Source: Fulvimonas sp. R45 | GTDB lineage: Bacteria; Pseudomonadota; Gammaproteobacteria; Xanthomonadales; Rhodanobacteraceae | DNA: 64,000 nucleotides | NCBI RefSeq assembly: GCF_030504985.1 | Contig: NZ_JASERU010000014.1 | Location: 52,987 to 116,986, forward strand | Reading direction: 5' to 3' | In this document: piece by piece, positions 40,337 to 48,905 of the stretch | Layout: every line of letters begins with the position of its first letter | Position numbering within the stretch: position 1 is the first letter of the stretch | Translations under genes and position numbers: made by a program | Notes under the pieces: model-generated | Told to the model about the DNA's origin: nothing | Databases searched by the model: none | The model's input: the letters and a program-made list of their open reading frames with translations, nothing else

Positions 40337-40678
40337 ATGCACGCCACGCCCCTCGCCGCCCAGCACTGCCAGCCGCGCAAGGGCAGGGAACACGCGCTGG
40401 ACCGCGCCGCCATCGACGCCCTGCTGCCGCAACTGCCCGGCTGGACGGTGAGCGCGGACGGCAAGGCGCTGGTGAAGGACTTCCGCTTCGGGGATTTCCA
40501 CCGCACGCTCGGCTTCATCAACGCGGTGGGCTTCATGGCCAACCACGAGGACCACCACCCGGACCTGGAAGCCGGCTATGGCCACTGCCAGGTGCTGTGG
40601 TCCACCCACGACGTGGGCGGGCTGTCGCTGAACGATTTCATCTGCGCCGCCCGCGTCGAGGCCCTGCTTGCGCGCTGA
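40337..40678 (+). CDS. phhB: Pterin-4a-carbinolamine dehydratase
   Basis: A 113-residue enzyme that dehydrates 4a-hydroxytetrahydrobiopterin to recycle the cofactor of phenylalanine hydroxylase; members also act as PhhB-type helper proteins in pathways that lack phhA. The active-site motif FMANHEDHHPDLEAGYGHCQV has the three conserved His. GGAG precedes the ATG by seven bases. No phhA or tyrosine pathway gene is near. Confidence 0.95.
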   Translation: MHATPLAAQHCQPRKGREHALDRAAIDALLPQLPGWTVSADGKALVKDFRFGDFHRTLGFINAVGFMANHEDHHPDLEAGYGHCQVLWSTHDVGGLSLNDFICAARVEALLAR

Positions 40679-40687
40679 CCCGCCCGC

Positions 40688-41695
40688 CTACTCGCCGCGC
40701 GGGTTCGCCTTGTTCCGGTCCCACACGTAGGCCAGCTTGCCGCCCTTGCTGGCCAGCGCGTCCAGGAAGTCCTTCAGTTCGCCCGGCAGGGGGGCTGAAA
40801 AGCCGTAGCTGCGCCCATCCAGCTCGAAGCCCATGTGCGCCGCGTGCAGGAACAGCCGGTGCAGGCCGTAGTCGCGCAGGCGCCTGTTCATGTCCTTGTC
40901 GCCGTATTTCGTGTCGCCGGCGACCGGGTGGCCGATGTGCGCGGCATGCACCCGGATCTGGTGGGTGCGCCCGGTGCCCAGCGTGGCCTGCATCAGGCGC
41001 GCGCCGGGGTACTGCTCCATCTCGCGGAAGAAGGTGAGCGAGGGCTTGCCGTCGTCCGCCACCCGCACCATCCGCTCGCCGCCCTGTAGGACGGACTTGC
41101 GCAACGGTGCGTTGACGTCGAACTTCGCCTTGGGCGGATGCCCCACCAGCAGGCACAGGTACTGTTTGGTGACCTCGCCGGCGCGGATCGCCGCCTGCAG
41201 GCCGACCAGCCCCGCGCGGCTGCGGGCCAGCACCAGCACGCCGCTGGTGTCGCGGTCCAGCCGGTGCACCAGTTCCAGCGACTCGTGCGGACGCGCCGCG
41301 CGCAGCAGCTCGATCGCGCCGTGGCTAACCCCGCTGCCGCCGTGGCTGGCGATGCCGGAGGGCTTGTCGATGACCAGGAAGTGCTTGTCCTCGAAGATCA
41401 CGGCGTCGGCGACCTGGGCCACCAGCTCGGCGGGCGGCCCCTGGACAGCCGGACGCTCCGCCACCCGCACCGGCGGGATGCGCAGCGTATCGCCCGCCGC
41501 GAGACGGGTGTCCGGCTTGGCCCGCTTGCCGTTCACCCGCACCTGGCCGGTGCGCAGCAGGCGGTAGATCATGCTTTTCGGCACCCCCTTGAGCAGGGCC
41601 GCCAGGGCATTGTCGATCCGCTGTCCCTCGCGCTCGGGACCGATCTCGACTTGACGTACACCGTGAGGTGCGCCGGGGGAAGTTGCCGTCTGCAT
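40688..41695 (-). CDS. rluC: 23S rRNA pseudouridine synthase, RluC type
   Basis: A 335-residue enzyme that makes pseudouridines in 23S rRNA (positions 955, 2504 and 2580 in E. coli RluC). It has the N-terminal S4 RNA-binding domain (RIDNALAALLKGVPKSMIYRLL) and the catalytic motif II LVHRLDRDTSGVLVLAR with Asp near residue 155. Further marks are LGTGRTHQIRVHAAHIGHPV and GLHRLFLHAA. The head-to-head placement with rne is conserved in gammaproteobacteria. The start ATG at 41695 overlaps the rne -35 hexamer by one base. Confidence 0.95.
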   Translation of the reverse strand: MQTATSPGAPHGVRQVEIGPEREGQRIDNALAALLKGVPKSMIYRLLRTGQVRVNGKRAKPDTRLAAGDTLRIPPVRVAERPAVQGPPAELVAQVADAVIFEDKHFLVIDKPSGIASHGGSGVSHGAIELLRAARPHESLELVHRLDRDTSGVLVLARSRAGLVGLQAAIRAGEVTKQYLCLLVGHPPKAKFDVNAPLRKSVLQGGERMVRVADDGKPSLTFFREMEQYPGARLMQATLGTGRTHQIRVHAAHIGHPVAGDTKYGDKDMNRRLRDYGLHRLFLHAAHMGFELDGRSYGFSAPLPGELKDFLDALASKGGKLAYVWDRNKANPRGE

Positions 41696-42035
41696 TGAAA
41701 AAAACCTGGCGAAATAGGATACTCGGCCGGCGCTGTGCCCTGCCCGCCCGAAGACCGGCGGCGTGGGGCGCCCACCCGTGACGTCGGCGAGGATTGCGCC
41801 GGTCGCCTTCTCCGGCAGCCGGTCGCTGCTCTCCCTTTCATCGTAACGGTTCGGGTTGCCGTTTGTCCGCTGCCGCAGGGTCGCGGGCCGGCTGGCGCGA
41901 TGCCACGAATCACCCCGGAGCCGGCAACGGCGCCGTTTATTTGCCGCTTCACCGCAGCGGCGCGATCCCCGGCAGGCCGCCCCCATCGGCGCCACCGCGG
42001 CACGCGACGCGCGGCAAGCTGAGGAAAAACCTAAA
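41695..42035 (+). promoter_or_regulatory. rne promoter and long 5' leader
   Basis: TTGAAA (41695-41700), 17 bases, GATACT (41718-41723) is a good sigma70 promoter. Transcription would begin near 41730 and leave about 305 untranslated bases before the rne ATG, similar to the long leader through which E. coli RNase E limits its own mRNA. The leader is GC-rich with several possible hairpins. GAGGAAAAACC serves as ribosome site. Confidence 0.65.
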
Positions 42036-45014
42036 ATGAAACGCATGTTGATCAACGCAACTCAGCGTGAAGAGTTGCGTGTGGCCATCGTCGATGGCCA
42101 GAACCTCTACGATCTCGACATCGAAATCCCCTCCCGCGAGCAGAAAAAGGCCAACATCTACAAGGGCCGCATCACCCGCGTCGAGCAATCCCTGGAAGCT
42201 TGTTTCGTCGACTACGGCGCCGAACGCCACGGCTTCCTGCCGCTCAAGGAGATCGCCCGCAGCTACTTCACCCCGGGCCTGGATCCGCACAAGGCGAACA
42301 TCCGCGAGCTGCTCAAGGAAGGCCAGGAGGTCGTCGTCCAGGTCGAGAAGGAGGAGCGCGGCAACAAGGGCGCGGCGCTGACCACCTACATCAGCCTGGC
42401 CGGCCGCTACATGGTGCTGATGCCGAACAACCCGAAGGCCGGCGGCGTGTCGCGCCGGATCGAGGGCGAGGACCGGCAGGCGCTGAAGGAGGCGCTGGAC
42501 CACCTCACCGTGCCCGACGACATGGGCCTCATCGTGCGCACCGCCGGCATGGGCCGCGACGCCGAGGAACTGCAGTGGGACCTGGACTACCTGCTGCAGC
42601 TGTGGAAGGCGATCTCCGCCGCCGCCCAGTCGCGCAAGGCGCCGTTCCTGATCTACCAGGAATCCAAGCTGTTCATCCGCGCCCTGCGCGACTACCTGCG
42701 CAACGACATCGGCGAGATCCTCATCGACGAGGAATCGCTGTACAACGACGCGCGCGACTTCATGCAGCAGGTGATGCCCAACGCTCTGCGCAAGCTCAAG
42801 CTGTACCGGGACGACACCCCGCTGTTCTCGCGCTACCAGATCGAGACCCAGATCGAGAGCGCGTTCGACCGCCAGGTGCGCCTGCCGTCCGGCGGCTCGA
42901 TCGTGATCGACCAGACCGAGGCGCTCACCGCCATCGACATCAACTCGGCCAAGGCGACCAAGGGCTCGGACATCGAGGAAACGGCGTTCAACACCAACCT
43001 CGAGGCCGCGGTGGAGATCGCCCGCCAGTGCCGCATCCGCGACGCCGGCGGCCTGATCGTGATCGACTTCATCGACATGGACAGCCCGCGCCACCAGCGC
43101 GAGGTCGAGGAAAAGCTCAAGGACGCCCTGAAGCTGGACCGCGCCCGCGTGCAGGTGGGCCGCATCTCGCGCTTCGGCCTGCTGGAGATGTCCCGCCAGC
43201 GCCTGCGCCCCAGCCTGGGCGAAGCCACCCAGATCGTCTGCCCGCGCTGCGAGGGCCACGGCCAGATCCGCGGCGTTGAATCGCTGGCGCTGTCCACCCT
43301 GCGCCTGATCGAAGAACACGCGATGAAGGACAACACCGGCCAGGTGCTGGTGCAGGCCCCGCCCACGGTGGCCAACTTCATGCTCAACGAGAAGCGCGCC
43401 AGCGTGGTCGAGATCGAGCTGCGCAACAAGGTGCACGTGGTGATCGTGGCCGACGACAAGCTGGAGACGCCGCACATCGAGATCCAGCGCATCAAGGAAG
43501 CGGACATGGGCGAGCACAGCAAGCCCAGCTACGAGCGGCTCACCGCCGTCGAGGCCGCGCCGATCCCGAAGATGGGCCAGATGCTGGGCAGCGGCGAACA
43601 GCCCGCCGTCACCGGCGTGGTGCCCGCCACACCCGCTCCCGTGCGCGAGGAAACGCAGGCGCCGGCACCGACGCCCGCCACGGCACCGCGACCGGCCGCG
43701 CCACGCCGCGCGGCCCCGGCCGCCGCACCGACCGGTGGCGTGATCTCGCGCCTGCTCGGCTGGTTCCGCAGCAGCGCCGCCGCGCCGGCGGCTCCCGCGC
43801 CGGAGACGCCCCGGAACGAGGACAAGCGTGCCGGCCGCAACCGCGACAACCGTCGCGAAGAGCGCCGGGACGACCGCCGCCAGGGTGGCAATAATGCGGG
43901 CCGCGCCGGACGCCGCGATGCGCAGCCGCAGAACACCGGCCGCAACGCCAGCCAGTCGCAGGGCCGCGGCAACAACCCGCGCCAGCGCGGCAACGACCCG
44001 GCCCAGCCGCGCCCGGCGCAGGCCGCCAAGCCCGAACGCCAGCCGAAGCCTACCGTGCAGGCGCCGGCCGGCGAACCCGCCGCCGAGCGCAAGGCCGCCG
44101 TGGCGCCGGCGAAGCCGGAACGTCCGCAACGACCGCCGCAGGAAGAGCGTGTCGCGCCGGCCGTGGCCCCCGAGGCTACCGCCAAGCCGGCCGAGGAGCA
44201 GGCCCCCGCCATCATCGCCGACACGGCGGTAGCGGCGGCCACCGCCCCCGAGGCGGCCAACGAGGTCGAGACCGAGGGTGGCCAGTCCCGTCGCCGCCGC
44301 GGTCGCCGCGGCGGTCGCCGTCGCCGCCGTCACGACGAGTCCACGGCTGCCGCGCCCCATGCGGAAGAAGCCAAGGCCCTGGATGACGAGGACCGCGACG
44401 AGGACCGCGACGACGACAGCGCGCCGCAGGCTGACGAGGCTGCGCCCCGTGCGTCCTCCACCGAGCCTGCGCAGGCCACCGCAACGGCGGTTCCGGCAAC
44501 GGAGTCCGCGCCCGCTGCAGTGCCCCGCCCTTCGGCGGAGGCGGCCCACCCGCCGTCGATCTCCCGTCCAGCCGCCGCACCGGCGAGCTTCCAGCTCCCG
44601 GCGTTGCCGCCGATTCCCGCCGCGGTCGCGGCAGCGGCAATCGTGCCAACGGCCACGGCGACCGGCACCGGTGAACCGGCGAAGGCCGCTCCCGCGGCCG
44701 AGCCGGCACGGCCGGCCAGCGCCGAGGACGCAGAGCCCGTGGCGGCAAGCCGTCCAGCCCCGCAATCGGCAGGGCCGGCCGCCACGCCCCCGGCACCCGC
44801 ACCGACGCCCGCACCCGAGATGGCCCCGGCCAGTACGGAATCCTCGCAGGCGGCCGAAACGGGCCAGGCCGTCAGGCAAGCATCCGCGCTTCCCGCACAG
44901 GGCGACCTGCTGGCCGGCTCCGCGCCGCGGCCGACTCCGGCCCCGGTGCCGACGGCCGAGCCCCACCCGGTCGCCGATGCCGGACGCGACGCCGACCGGG
45001 CCTCGCACTCCTAG
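42036..45014 (+). CDS. rne: Ribonuclease E
   Basis: A 992-residue endoribonuclease that starts mRNA decay and processes tRNA and rRNA precursors. The catalytic half (residues 1-510) has [20 protein letters not shown], the S1 domain ([19 protein letters not shown]), the 5' sensor, DNase-I domain ([12 protein letters not shown] with metal Asp; VIDFIDM) and the Zn-link CPRCEGHG. The C-terminal half (about 480 residues) is low-complexity, rich in Ala, Pro and Arg. It contains a membrane-anchoring-type helix ([13 protein letters not shown]) near residue 570 and an Arg-rich patch ([15 protein letters not shown]) near 755. The expected degradosome partners bind this half. A strong terminator follows. 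Confidence 0.97.
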   Translation: MKRMLINATQREELRVAIVDGQNLYDLDIEIPSREQKKANIYKGRITRVEQSLEACFVDYGAERHGFLPLKEIARSYFTPGLDPHKANIRELLKEGQEVVVQVEKEERGNKGAALTTYISLAGRYMVLMPNNPKAGGVSRRIEGEDRQALKEALDHLTVPDDMGLIVRTAGMGRDAEELQWDLDYLLQLWKAISAAAQSRKAPFLIYQESKLFIRALRDYLRNDIGEILIDEESLYNDARDFMQQVMPNALRKLKLYRDDTPLFSRYQIETQIESAFDRQVRLPSGGSIVIDQTEALTAIDINSAKATKGSDIEETAFNTNLEAAVEIARQCRIRDAGGLIVIDFIDMDSPRHQREVEEKLKDALKLDRARVQVGRISRFGLLEMSRQRLRPSLGEATQIVCPRCEGHGQIRGVESLALSTLRLIEEHAMKDNTGQVLVQAPPTVANFMLNEKRASVVEIELRNKVHVVIVADDKLETPHIEIQRIKEADMGEHSKPSYERLTAVEAAPIPKMGQMLGSGEQPAVTGVVPATPAPVREETQAPAPTPATAPRPAAPRRAAPAAAPTGGVISRLLGWFRSSAAAPAAPAPETPRNEDKRAGRNRDNRREERRDDRRQGGNNAGRAGRRDAQPQNTGRNASQSQGRGNNPRQRGNDPAQPRPAQAAKPERQPKPTVQAPAGEPAAERKAAVAPAKPERPQRPPQEERVAPAVAPEATAKPAEEQAPAIIADTAVAAATAPEAANEVETEGGQSRRRRGRRGGRRRRRHDESTAAAPHAEEAKALDDEDRDEDRDDDSAPQADEAAPRASSTEPAQATATAVPATESAPAAVPRPSAEAAHPPSISRPAAAPASFQLPALPPIPAAVAAAAIVPTATATGTGEPAKAAPAAEPARPASAEDAEPVAASRPAPQSAGPAATPPAPAPTPAPEMAPASTESSQAAETGQAVRQASALPAQGDLLAGSAPRPTPAPVPTAEPHPVADAGRDADRASHS

Positions 45015-45030
45015 GCACCAGGCAGGCACG

Positions 45031-45059
45031 AAAAAGGCCGGACATTGTCCGGCCTTTTT
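45031..45059. terminator. Intrinsic terminator after rne, bidirectional
   Basis: AAAAAGGCCGGAC, loop ATT, GTCCGGCCTTTTT: a perfect 13-bp stem with runs of A and T, between the converging rne and response-regulator genes. Confidence 0.95.
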
Positions 45060-45082
45060 CGTTGCATCGGATGCGCCTGCGG

Positions 45083-45736
45083 CTAGCTGCCAAGCTGCTG
45101 GCTGCGCGTGTCCAGCAGGCCGTGCACCGTCATCAGGTGCGCCAGGCTGATCACGTGGTCCACCTGCAGCTTCTCCATCAGGCGCTGCTTGTAGGTCGAC
45201 ACCGTCTTGGGGCTGAGGTTGAGCTGTTCGCCGATCGACGTGAGCGCCTTGCCGCGCACCAGCATCATCGCTACTTCCAGTTCGCGCGTGGAAAGCGCGT
45301 CGAACGGCGAGCTGTCGCCGTCCAGGGTCGCCAGGGCGAGCTGCTGCGCCACCGCGGGCGCCAGGTAGCGCCGACCGCCCGCCACCTGGCGCACGGCGCC
45401 GAGCAATTCCTCGGCCGAGCACCCCTTAGTCAGGTAGCCGAGCGCGCCGGCATCCAGCAGGCGCTTGGGGAAACGCGCGTCGTCCACCACCGTCACCACC
45501 ACGATATGGGTCGACAGGTTGGCCCGCGACACCCGCTCGGTCAGCTCGATGCCGCTCATGCCCGGCATGTGCACGTCGACCAGCGCGATGTCGGGCGACA
45601 GCGAGCGGATCAGGCGCAGCCCCTCCTCGGCGGACCCGGCCTCGCCGCAGACGCGGATGTCGGGCTGCTGCTGCAGGATCATCCTGAAACCGGTGCGAAC
45701 CAGCTCGTGGTCGTCCACCAGTACGACGTCGATCAT
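45083..45736 (-). CDS. LuxR-type response regulator, GacA/UvrY-like
   Basis: A 217-residue response regulator. The receiver domain has VLVDDHELVRTGFRMIL with the acidic pocket, PDIALVDVHMPGMSGIEL with the phosphorylated Asp near residue 54, and TKGCSAEELLGAV with the conserved Lys. The helix-turn-helix covers the C-terminus (LSTRELEVAMMLVRGKALTSIGEQLNLSPKTVSTY). It most resembles GacA/UvrY, which turns on small RNAs that bind CsrA/RsmA; no cognate kinase is nearby, as usual for gacA. ATG 45736 is favoured over the GTG at 45745 because GGGAGGG lies ten bases upstream. Confidence 0.92.
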   Translation of the reverse strand: MIDVVLVDDHELVRTGFRMILQQQPDIRVCGEAGSAEEGLRLIRSLSPDIALVDVHMPGMSGIELTERVSRANLSTHIVVVTVVDDARFPKRLLDAGALGYLTKGCSAEELLGAVRQVAGGRRYLAPAVAQQLALATLDGDSSPFDALSTRELEVAMMLVRGKALTSIGEQLNLSPKTVSTYKQRLMEKLQVDHVISLAHLMTVHGLLDTRSQQLGS

Positions 45737-45892
45737 CGCTTGCACCCCTCCCTGTCAGGCCAAGGCAAGGTAGGCGGGAGAGGCCGCCAATGCAAGCCTT
45801 TCCCCCTGCCTGCCGGGAGGAAAGCCGGTACCGACAGCGCGCGTAGGAAACCGCCGACATACAGGGTGTTCACGCTTGGGCATGCTACGCCT

Positions 45893-45921
45893 GCGGGCAT
45901 CCATGCGAGTGGGATGCCCGC
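45893..45921. other. 10-bp hairpin in gap between response regulator and small gene
   Basis: GCGGGCATCC, nine-base loop, GGATGCCCGC lies in the 225-bp gap between the two divergent genes, 41 bp before the small plus-strand gene. There is no T run; it could be a 5' untranslated hairpin or repeat remnant. Confidence 0.4.
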
Positions 45922-45961
45922 GGATGGCACGAGGTCCAGGCACACTCGCAAGGGGATGGTC

Positions 45962-46201
45962 ATGGTGATCTATTCGCTCGACCCTGCAAGCGACGGCAGC
46001 TGGAACATCCGGCGCGCCGGGACCGTGCTGTTCAGCCAGCTCCGGCTGGGACCGGCGATCCAGCTCGCGCGCGAAGTGGCCCGCGACGAGCACCTGCGTT
46101 CCGGCCGCAGCATCGGCGTGGAAATGCCCGGCCCGGCCTCCACCATCCGCCTCGCCCAGTACGCCCGCCCCTGCGTCGCGCCGCAAAGCGCGGTGGCCTA
46201 G
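45962..46201 (+). CDS. Small conserved-type protein of unknown function
   Basis: A 79-residue protein, MVIYSLDPASDGSWNIRRAG at the start and LGPAIQLAREVARDEHLRSG in the middle. The pattern WNIRR...A...AI..AREVA resembles short DUF2188-like proteins. The start follows AAGGGG by six bases. No signal peptide. No function can be given. Confidence 0.65.
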   Translation: MVIYSLDPASDGSWNIRRAGTVLFSQLRLGPAIQLAREVARDEHLRSGRSIGVEMPGPASTIRLAQYARPCVAPQSAVA

Positions 46202-46229
46202 GCCACGCCTTTCATCGATGCCGTGAGTG

Positions 46230-46313
46230 TGCCCGGAGCGGGGGTCGAACCCGCATAGCCTTGCGGCTGAGGGATTTTAAGTCCCTTGCGTCTACCAGTT
46301 TCGCCATCCGGGC
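46230..46313 (-). tRNA. tRNA-Leu (anticodon TAA)
   Basis: Reading on the minus strand gives an acceptor pair GCCCGGA/TCCGGGC, D-arm TGGCGAAACTGGTAGACGC, anticodon arm AGGGACTTAAAATCCCT with anticodon TAA, a long variable arm (class II), and T-arm GCGGGTTCGACCCCCGC. CCA is not encoded (ACA follows). Located at the left border of the metal module. Confidence 0.97.
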
Positions 46314-46531
46314 GGATGGGGGCGGAGAGAGTGGTGAGTGAGTGGCTTCCCACTCCACCAACGCCCGCGGCGCCTGGTCAGGTCGGAAGGTTTGACCTCC
46401 GAGTTTGACCCAGTGGGCGAAGGCTATCGCCCTTCGCTTGGTTGAGCAATCACCCTGATGCGCCACGCTCGTACCCGTTCCTTGCGTACCGGGTAGCCTG
46501 CCGATTGACCATGGCGGACCCGCACTGGACG

Positions 46532-47163
46532 CTAGGCGATTGCCGACGAAAGACGGTGCTCATCCCGCGCCGCCTTCCACACTTCCCGGGCGGCATCGGC
46601 ATTCATCAGCATGATCCCCAGCCCAACCACCAGATCCGGCCACGCGGAATGGACGAAGGTGGTGATGACACCGGCGCCGATAATGGCCATGTTGGCGAGG
46701 GCATCGTTTCGGGCAGACAGAAATGCCGCCTTCGTCAGGCTGCCGCTGTGCTTTCGATACCTGGCGAGCAGGAAGGCGCAAGCCAGATTGACGACCAAGG
46801 CGCCGGCGCCCGTCACGGATAGAGGCACAGGGTCCGGAGAGATGAAGTGCCCAATCTTCACCCACACGGACCAGAGCATGGCGACAGCCGGAAGGAGCAG
46901 AATGCTTGCCAGGGCCATGCCCACATAGGCCCGCGCCCGCATGCTCCATCCCAGGGCGACCACGATCAGCAGATTGATCGAGGCGTCTTCCAGAAAATCA
47001 ATGCTGTCGGCAAACAAAGAGACAGAGCCGATGCGCAAGGCACGGCGAACTCGACGCCAAAGTAGGCGAGATTGAGAAAGGCCACCATCAGCACGGCTCG
47101 CCTGAGGCGTCGATGATCAGGCGGTCCTGCCGTCGGAGAACGTTCGCTCGGATGGTGGGTCAT
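46532..47163 (-). pseudogene. Frameshifted cation diffusion facilitator family protein
   Basis: A short CDF-type exporter (about 210 residues if restored) split in two frames. The N-terminal part, from ATG 47163, reads RRAVLMVAFLNLAYFGVEFAV; the frame then shifts near 47040 and continues RIGSVSLFADSIDFLEDASI and more to 46532, with helices ARAYVGMALASILLLPAVAMLW, GAGALVVNLACAFLLARY and AVANMAIIGAG-like ALANMAIIGAGVITTF. Restoring one G before CCTTGCGCATCGG joins them as VEFAVALRIGSV. Either the gene is dead or the sequence has a one-base error. It is the third gene of the repressor operon. Confidence 0.8.
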
Positions 47164-47179
47164 GCAAGTCCTTCAAGGG

Positions 47180-47530
47180 TCAGAGCAACTTGATGCCCCA
47201 GGGCCGGACCGCCCAGGCGAACAGCCCGAAACAAACGATGGCCACCACGGCACTCAGTCCCAAAGCAGGCCAGAAACCGAACCGGTTGAACAGTCGTGGA
47301 AAGAGCAAGAACATCGGCAGCGTGGGCACCACATACCAAAACGTATACCAGGCATGGTTGGTGATCTTTTCGGCCGGCTGCTTCTCGATGTGGAGCCAGG
47401 TGAGCGCCAACAACGTCACCATCGGCAACGAGGCCAACAGCGCGCCCAGCCGATCACTGCGCTTGGCGACTTCCGAGACCAGGACGACGACCGCGGCCGT
47501 GATGGCGTATTTGGTGATGATCCAAGGCAT
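47180..47530 (-). CDS. DUF3147 family membrane protein
   Basis: A 116-residue inner-membrane protein with four hydrophobic helices: YAITAAVVVLVSEVA, ALLASLPMVTLLALTWLHIE, YVVPTLPMFLLFPRL and ALGLSAVVAIVCFGLFAWAV. These features match the DUF3147 family, which has no known function but often lies with metal-resistance genes. It lies 17 bp after the RcnR/DmeR repressor gene and 16 bp before the CDF pseudogene, so it belongs to the same operon. Confidence 0.88.
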   Translation of the reverse strand: MPWIITKYAITAAVVVLVSEVAKRSDRLGALLASLPMVTLLALTWLHIEKQPAEKITNHAWYTFWYVVPTLPMFLLFPRLFNRFGFWPALGLSAVVAIVCFGLFAWAVRPWGIKLL

Positions 47531-47547
47531 GAGGCTGTTCCAGTGCG

Positions 47548-47814
47548 TCAGCGCAGGTAACTGCGCAACACGGCCATGACGGGCTCCAGCTCACGCAGGG
47601 CCTTCGGGTTGCTGGCTGCGACATGTTCTTTCAGGTGGTCTTCCAGCAGTTGGCTCATGAGCCCCTGGACCGCTCCACGGATCGAAGCCGCCTGTTGCAA
47701 TACCGCCCCACAGTCTGCATCGGCTTCGAGCGCCTTTTCCAAGGATGCCACCTGACCACCGATGCGGCGCACGCGGGTGATCAGGGCTTTCTTGTTCTGG
47801 ATGGTGTGGGACAT
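47548..47814 (-). CDS. dmeR: Ni/Co-responsive repressor, RcnR/DmeR type (CsoR family)
   Basis: An 88-residue all-helical repressor of the CsoR/RcnR/FrmR family. The metal ligands of RcnR are all present: His3 (MSHTIQ), Cys35 (EADADCGAVLQQ), His60 and His64 (LLEDHLKEHV). FrmR lacks His3 and His64, and CsoR uses a second Cys, so nickel or cobalt sensing is the best reading. The gene is divergent from a DmeF-type exporter across 62 bp that contain a G6 operator. The name dmeR is proposed by context; rcnR would be the E. coli equivalent. Confidence 0.85.
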   Translation of the reverse strand: MSHTIQNKKALITRVRRIGGQVASLEKALEADADCGAVLQQAASIRGAVQGLMSQLLEDHLKEHVAASNPKALRELEPVMAVLRSYLR

Positions 47815-47838
47815 GGCGATCTCCTGGCGACTTCCATA

Positions 47839-47854
47839 GTATAGGGGGGTATAC
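47839..47854. promoter_or_regulatory. RcnR/DmeR-type operator with G6 tract
   Basis: GTATA-GGGGGG-TATAC, a G-tract framed by an inverted repeat, is the operator form recognised by RcnR/FrmR/CsoR-like tetramers. It lies between the two divergent start codons, where binding would block both promoters. Confidence 0.85.
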
Positions 47855-47876
47855 ATCTACGAGATAGTCCGTGACC

Positions 47877-48905
47877 ATGCCCGACCCCGCGCCCTTCCGG
47901 CATTCCCATCGATTCAACGAGGGCAGTCCGCTGGCCGAGAAGAACACCCTGCGAGCCGTCGTCATCACCGCGATCATGATGGTGGTGGAGATCGTGGGTG
48001 GCTACGCCCTCAACTCCATGGCGCTTCTGGCCGATGGTTGGCACATGAGCTCCCATGCCCTGGCGCTGGGAGTGTCGGCGGGGGCCTACGTTCTGGCCCG
48101 CCGGCTGGCCACGGATCGGCGCTTTGCCTTCGGCACCTGGAAGATCGAAGTGCTGGGCGGTTACAGCAGCGCCCTTCTGCTGGGTGTGGTGGCGGCGCTC
48201 ATGCTCGTCCAGTCCGTGGAGCGCCTGGTGCACCCCGCGGCCATCCATTACGACCAGGCCATCCCGATCGCGGTGGTGGGCCTGCTGGTGAACCTGCTGT
48301 GCGCCTGGCTGTTGAAGGACGGCCACCACCATCACGGACACGACCATGAACACGATCACGGCCACCGCCACCACGATCTGAACTTGCGTTCGGCCTACCT
48401 GCATGTCGTGGCCGATGCCGCCACCTCCGTGTTGGCGATCCTGGCGCTGTCGGGTGGGAAGTTCCTCGACATCAGTTGGCTGGACCCCCTGATGGGCATC
48501 GTCGGCGCCGTGCTCGTCGCGCAATGGGCCATCAGCCTGATCAAGCAGTCCGGCCGCATCTTGCTCGACGCCGACATGGATGCGCCGGTGGTCGAAGAAA
48601 TCCGGGGCGTGGTGGCCGACAAGCTTCCCGGCACGGCCATCACGGATCTGCATGTCTGGCGCGTCGGCAAAGGCCGCTACGCCTGCATCCTCGCCCTGGT
48701 CACGGACCAGCCGCTCACGCCGGCGGTGGTACGTAGGCACCTGGCAGTCCATGAGGAACTGGCGCATGTCACCGTGGAGATTGCCAAGGCGGATGCGCCA
48801 GCCATCGTGTTCCTCCCCGGCAACAGCGCGCCTGACGGAAGGCCTGTTACCACAGCTAGTGCTTCGCGGCAGGAACGAAGCGAAGGTCCTGGTAGTCCCA
48901 GCTGA
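47877..48905 (+). CDS. dmeF: DmeF-type cation diffusion facilitator (Co/Ni exporter)
   Basis: A 342-residue inner-membrane metal/proton antiporter with six helices (VVITAIMMVVEIVGGYA, YVLARRL before RFAFGTWKIEVLGGYSSALL, and so on). The transport sites are ADGWHMSSHALALG and VVADAATSVLAILAL. A His-rich loop (DGHHHHGHDHEHDHGHRHH) lies between helices 4 and 5, as in DmeF. The C-terminal cytosolic domain (VVADKLPGTAITDLHVWRVGKG) is present. The last 30 residues (DGRPVTTASASRQERSEGP...) are not family-like and overlap the 3' end of the next gene by 50 bp. GTG 47871 is an alternative start. Confidence 0.92.
   Translation: MPDPAPFRHSHRFNEGSPLAEKNTLRAVVITAIMMVVEIVGGYALNSMALLADGWHMSSHALALGVSAGAYVLARRLATDRRFAFGTWKIEVLGGYSSALLLGVVAALMLVQSVERLVHPAAIHYDQAIPIAVVGLLVNLLCAWLLKDGHHHHGHDHEHDHGHRHHDLNLRSAYLHVVADAATSVLAILALSGGKFLDISWLDPLMGIVGAVLVAQWAISLIKQSGRILLDADMDAPVVEEIRGVVADKLPGTAITDLHVWRVGKGRYACILALVTDQPLTPAVVRRHLAVHEELAHVTVEIAKADAPAIVFLPGNSAPDGRPVTTASASRQERSEGPGSPS

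Noticed and set aside
46230..46531. tRNA-Leu as the attachment site of an integrated island
   Set aside because: The metal module lies on the 5' side of the tRNA, there is no integrase and no copy of the tRNA 3' end at the far side.
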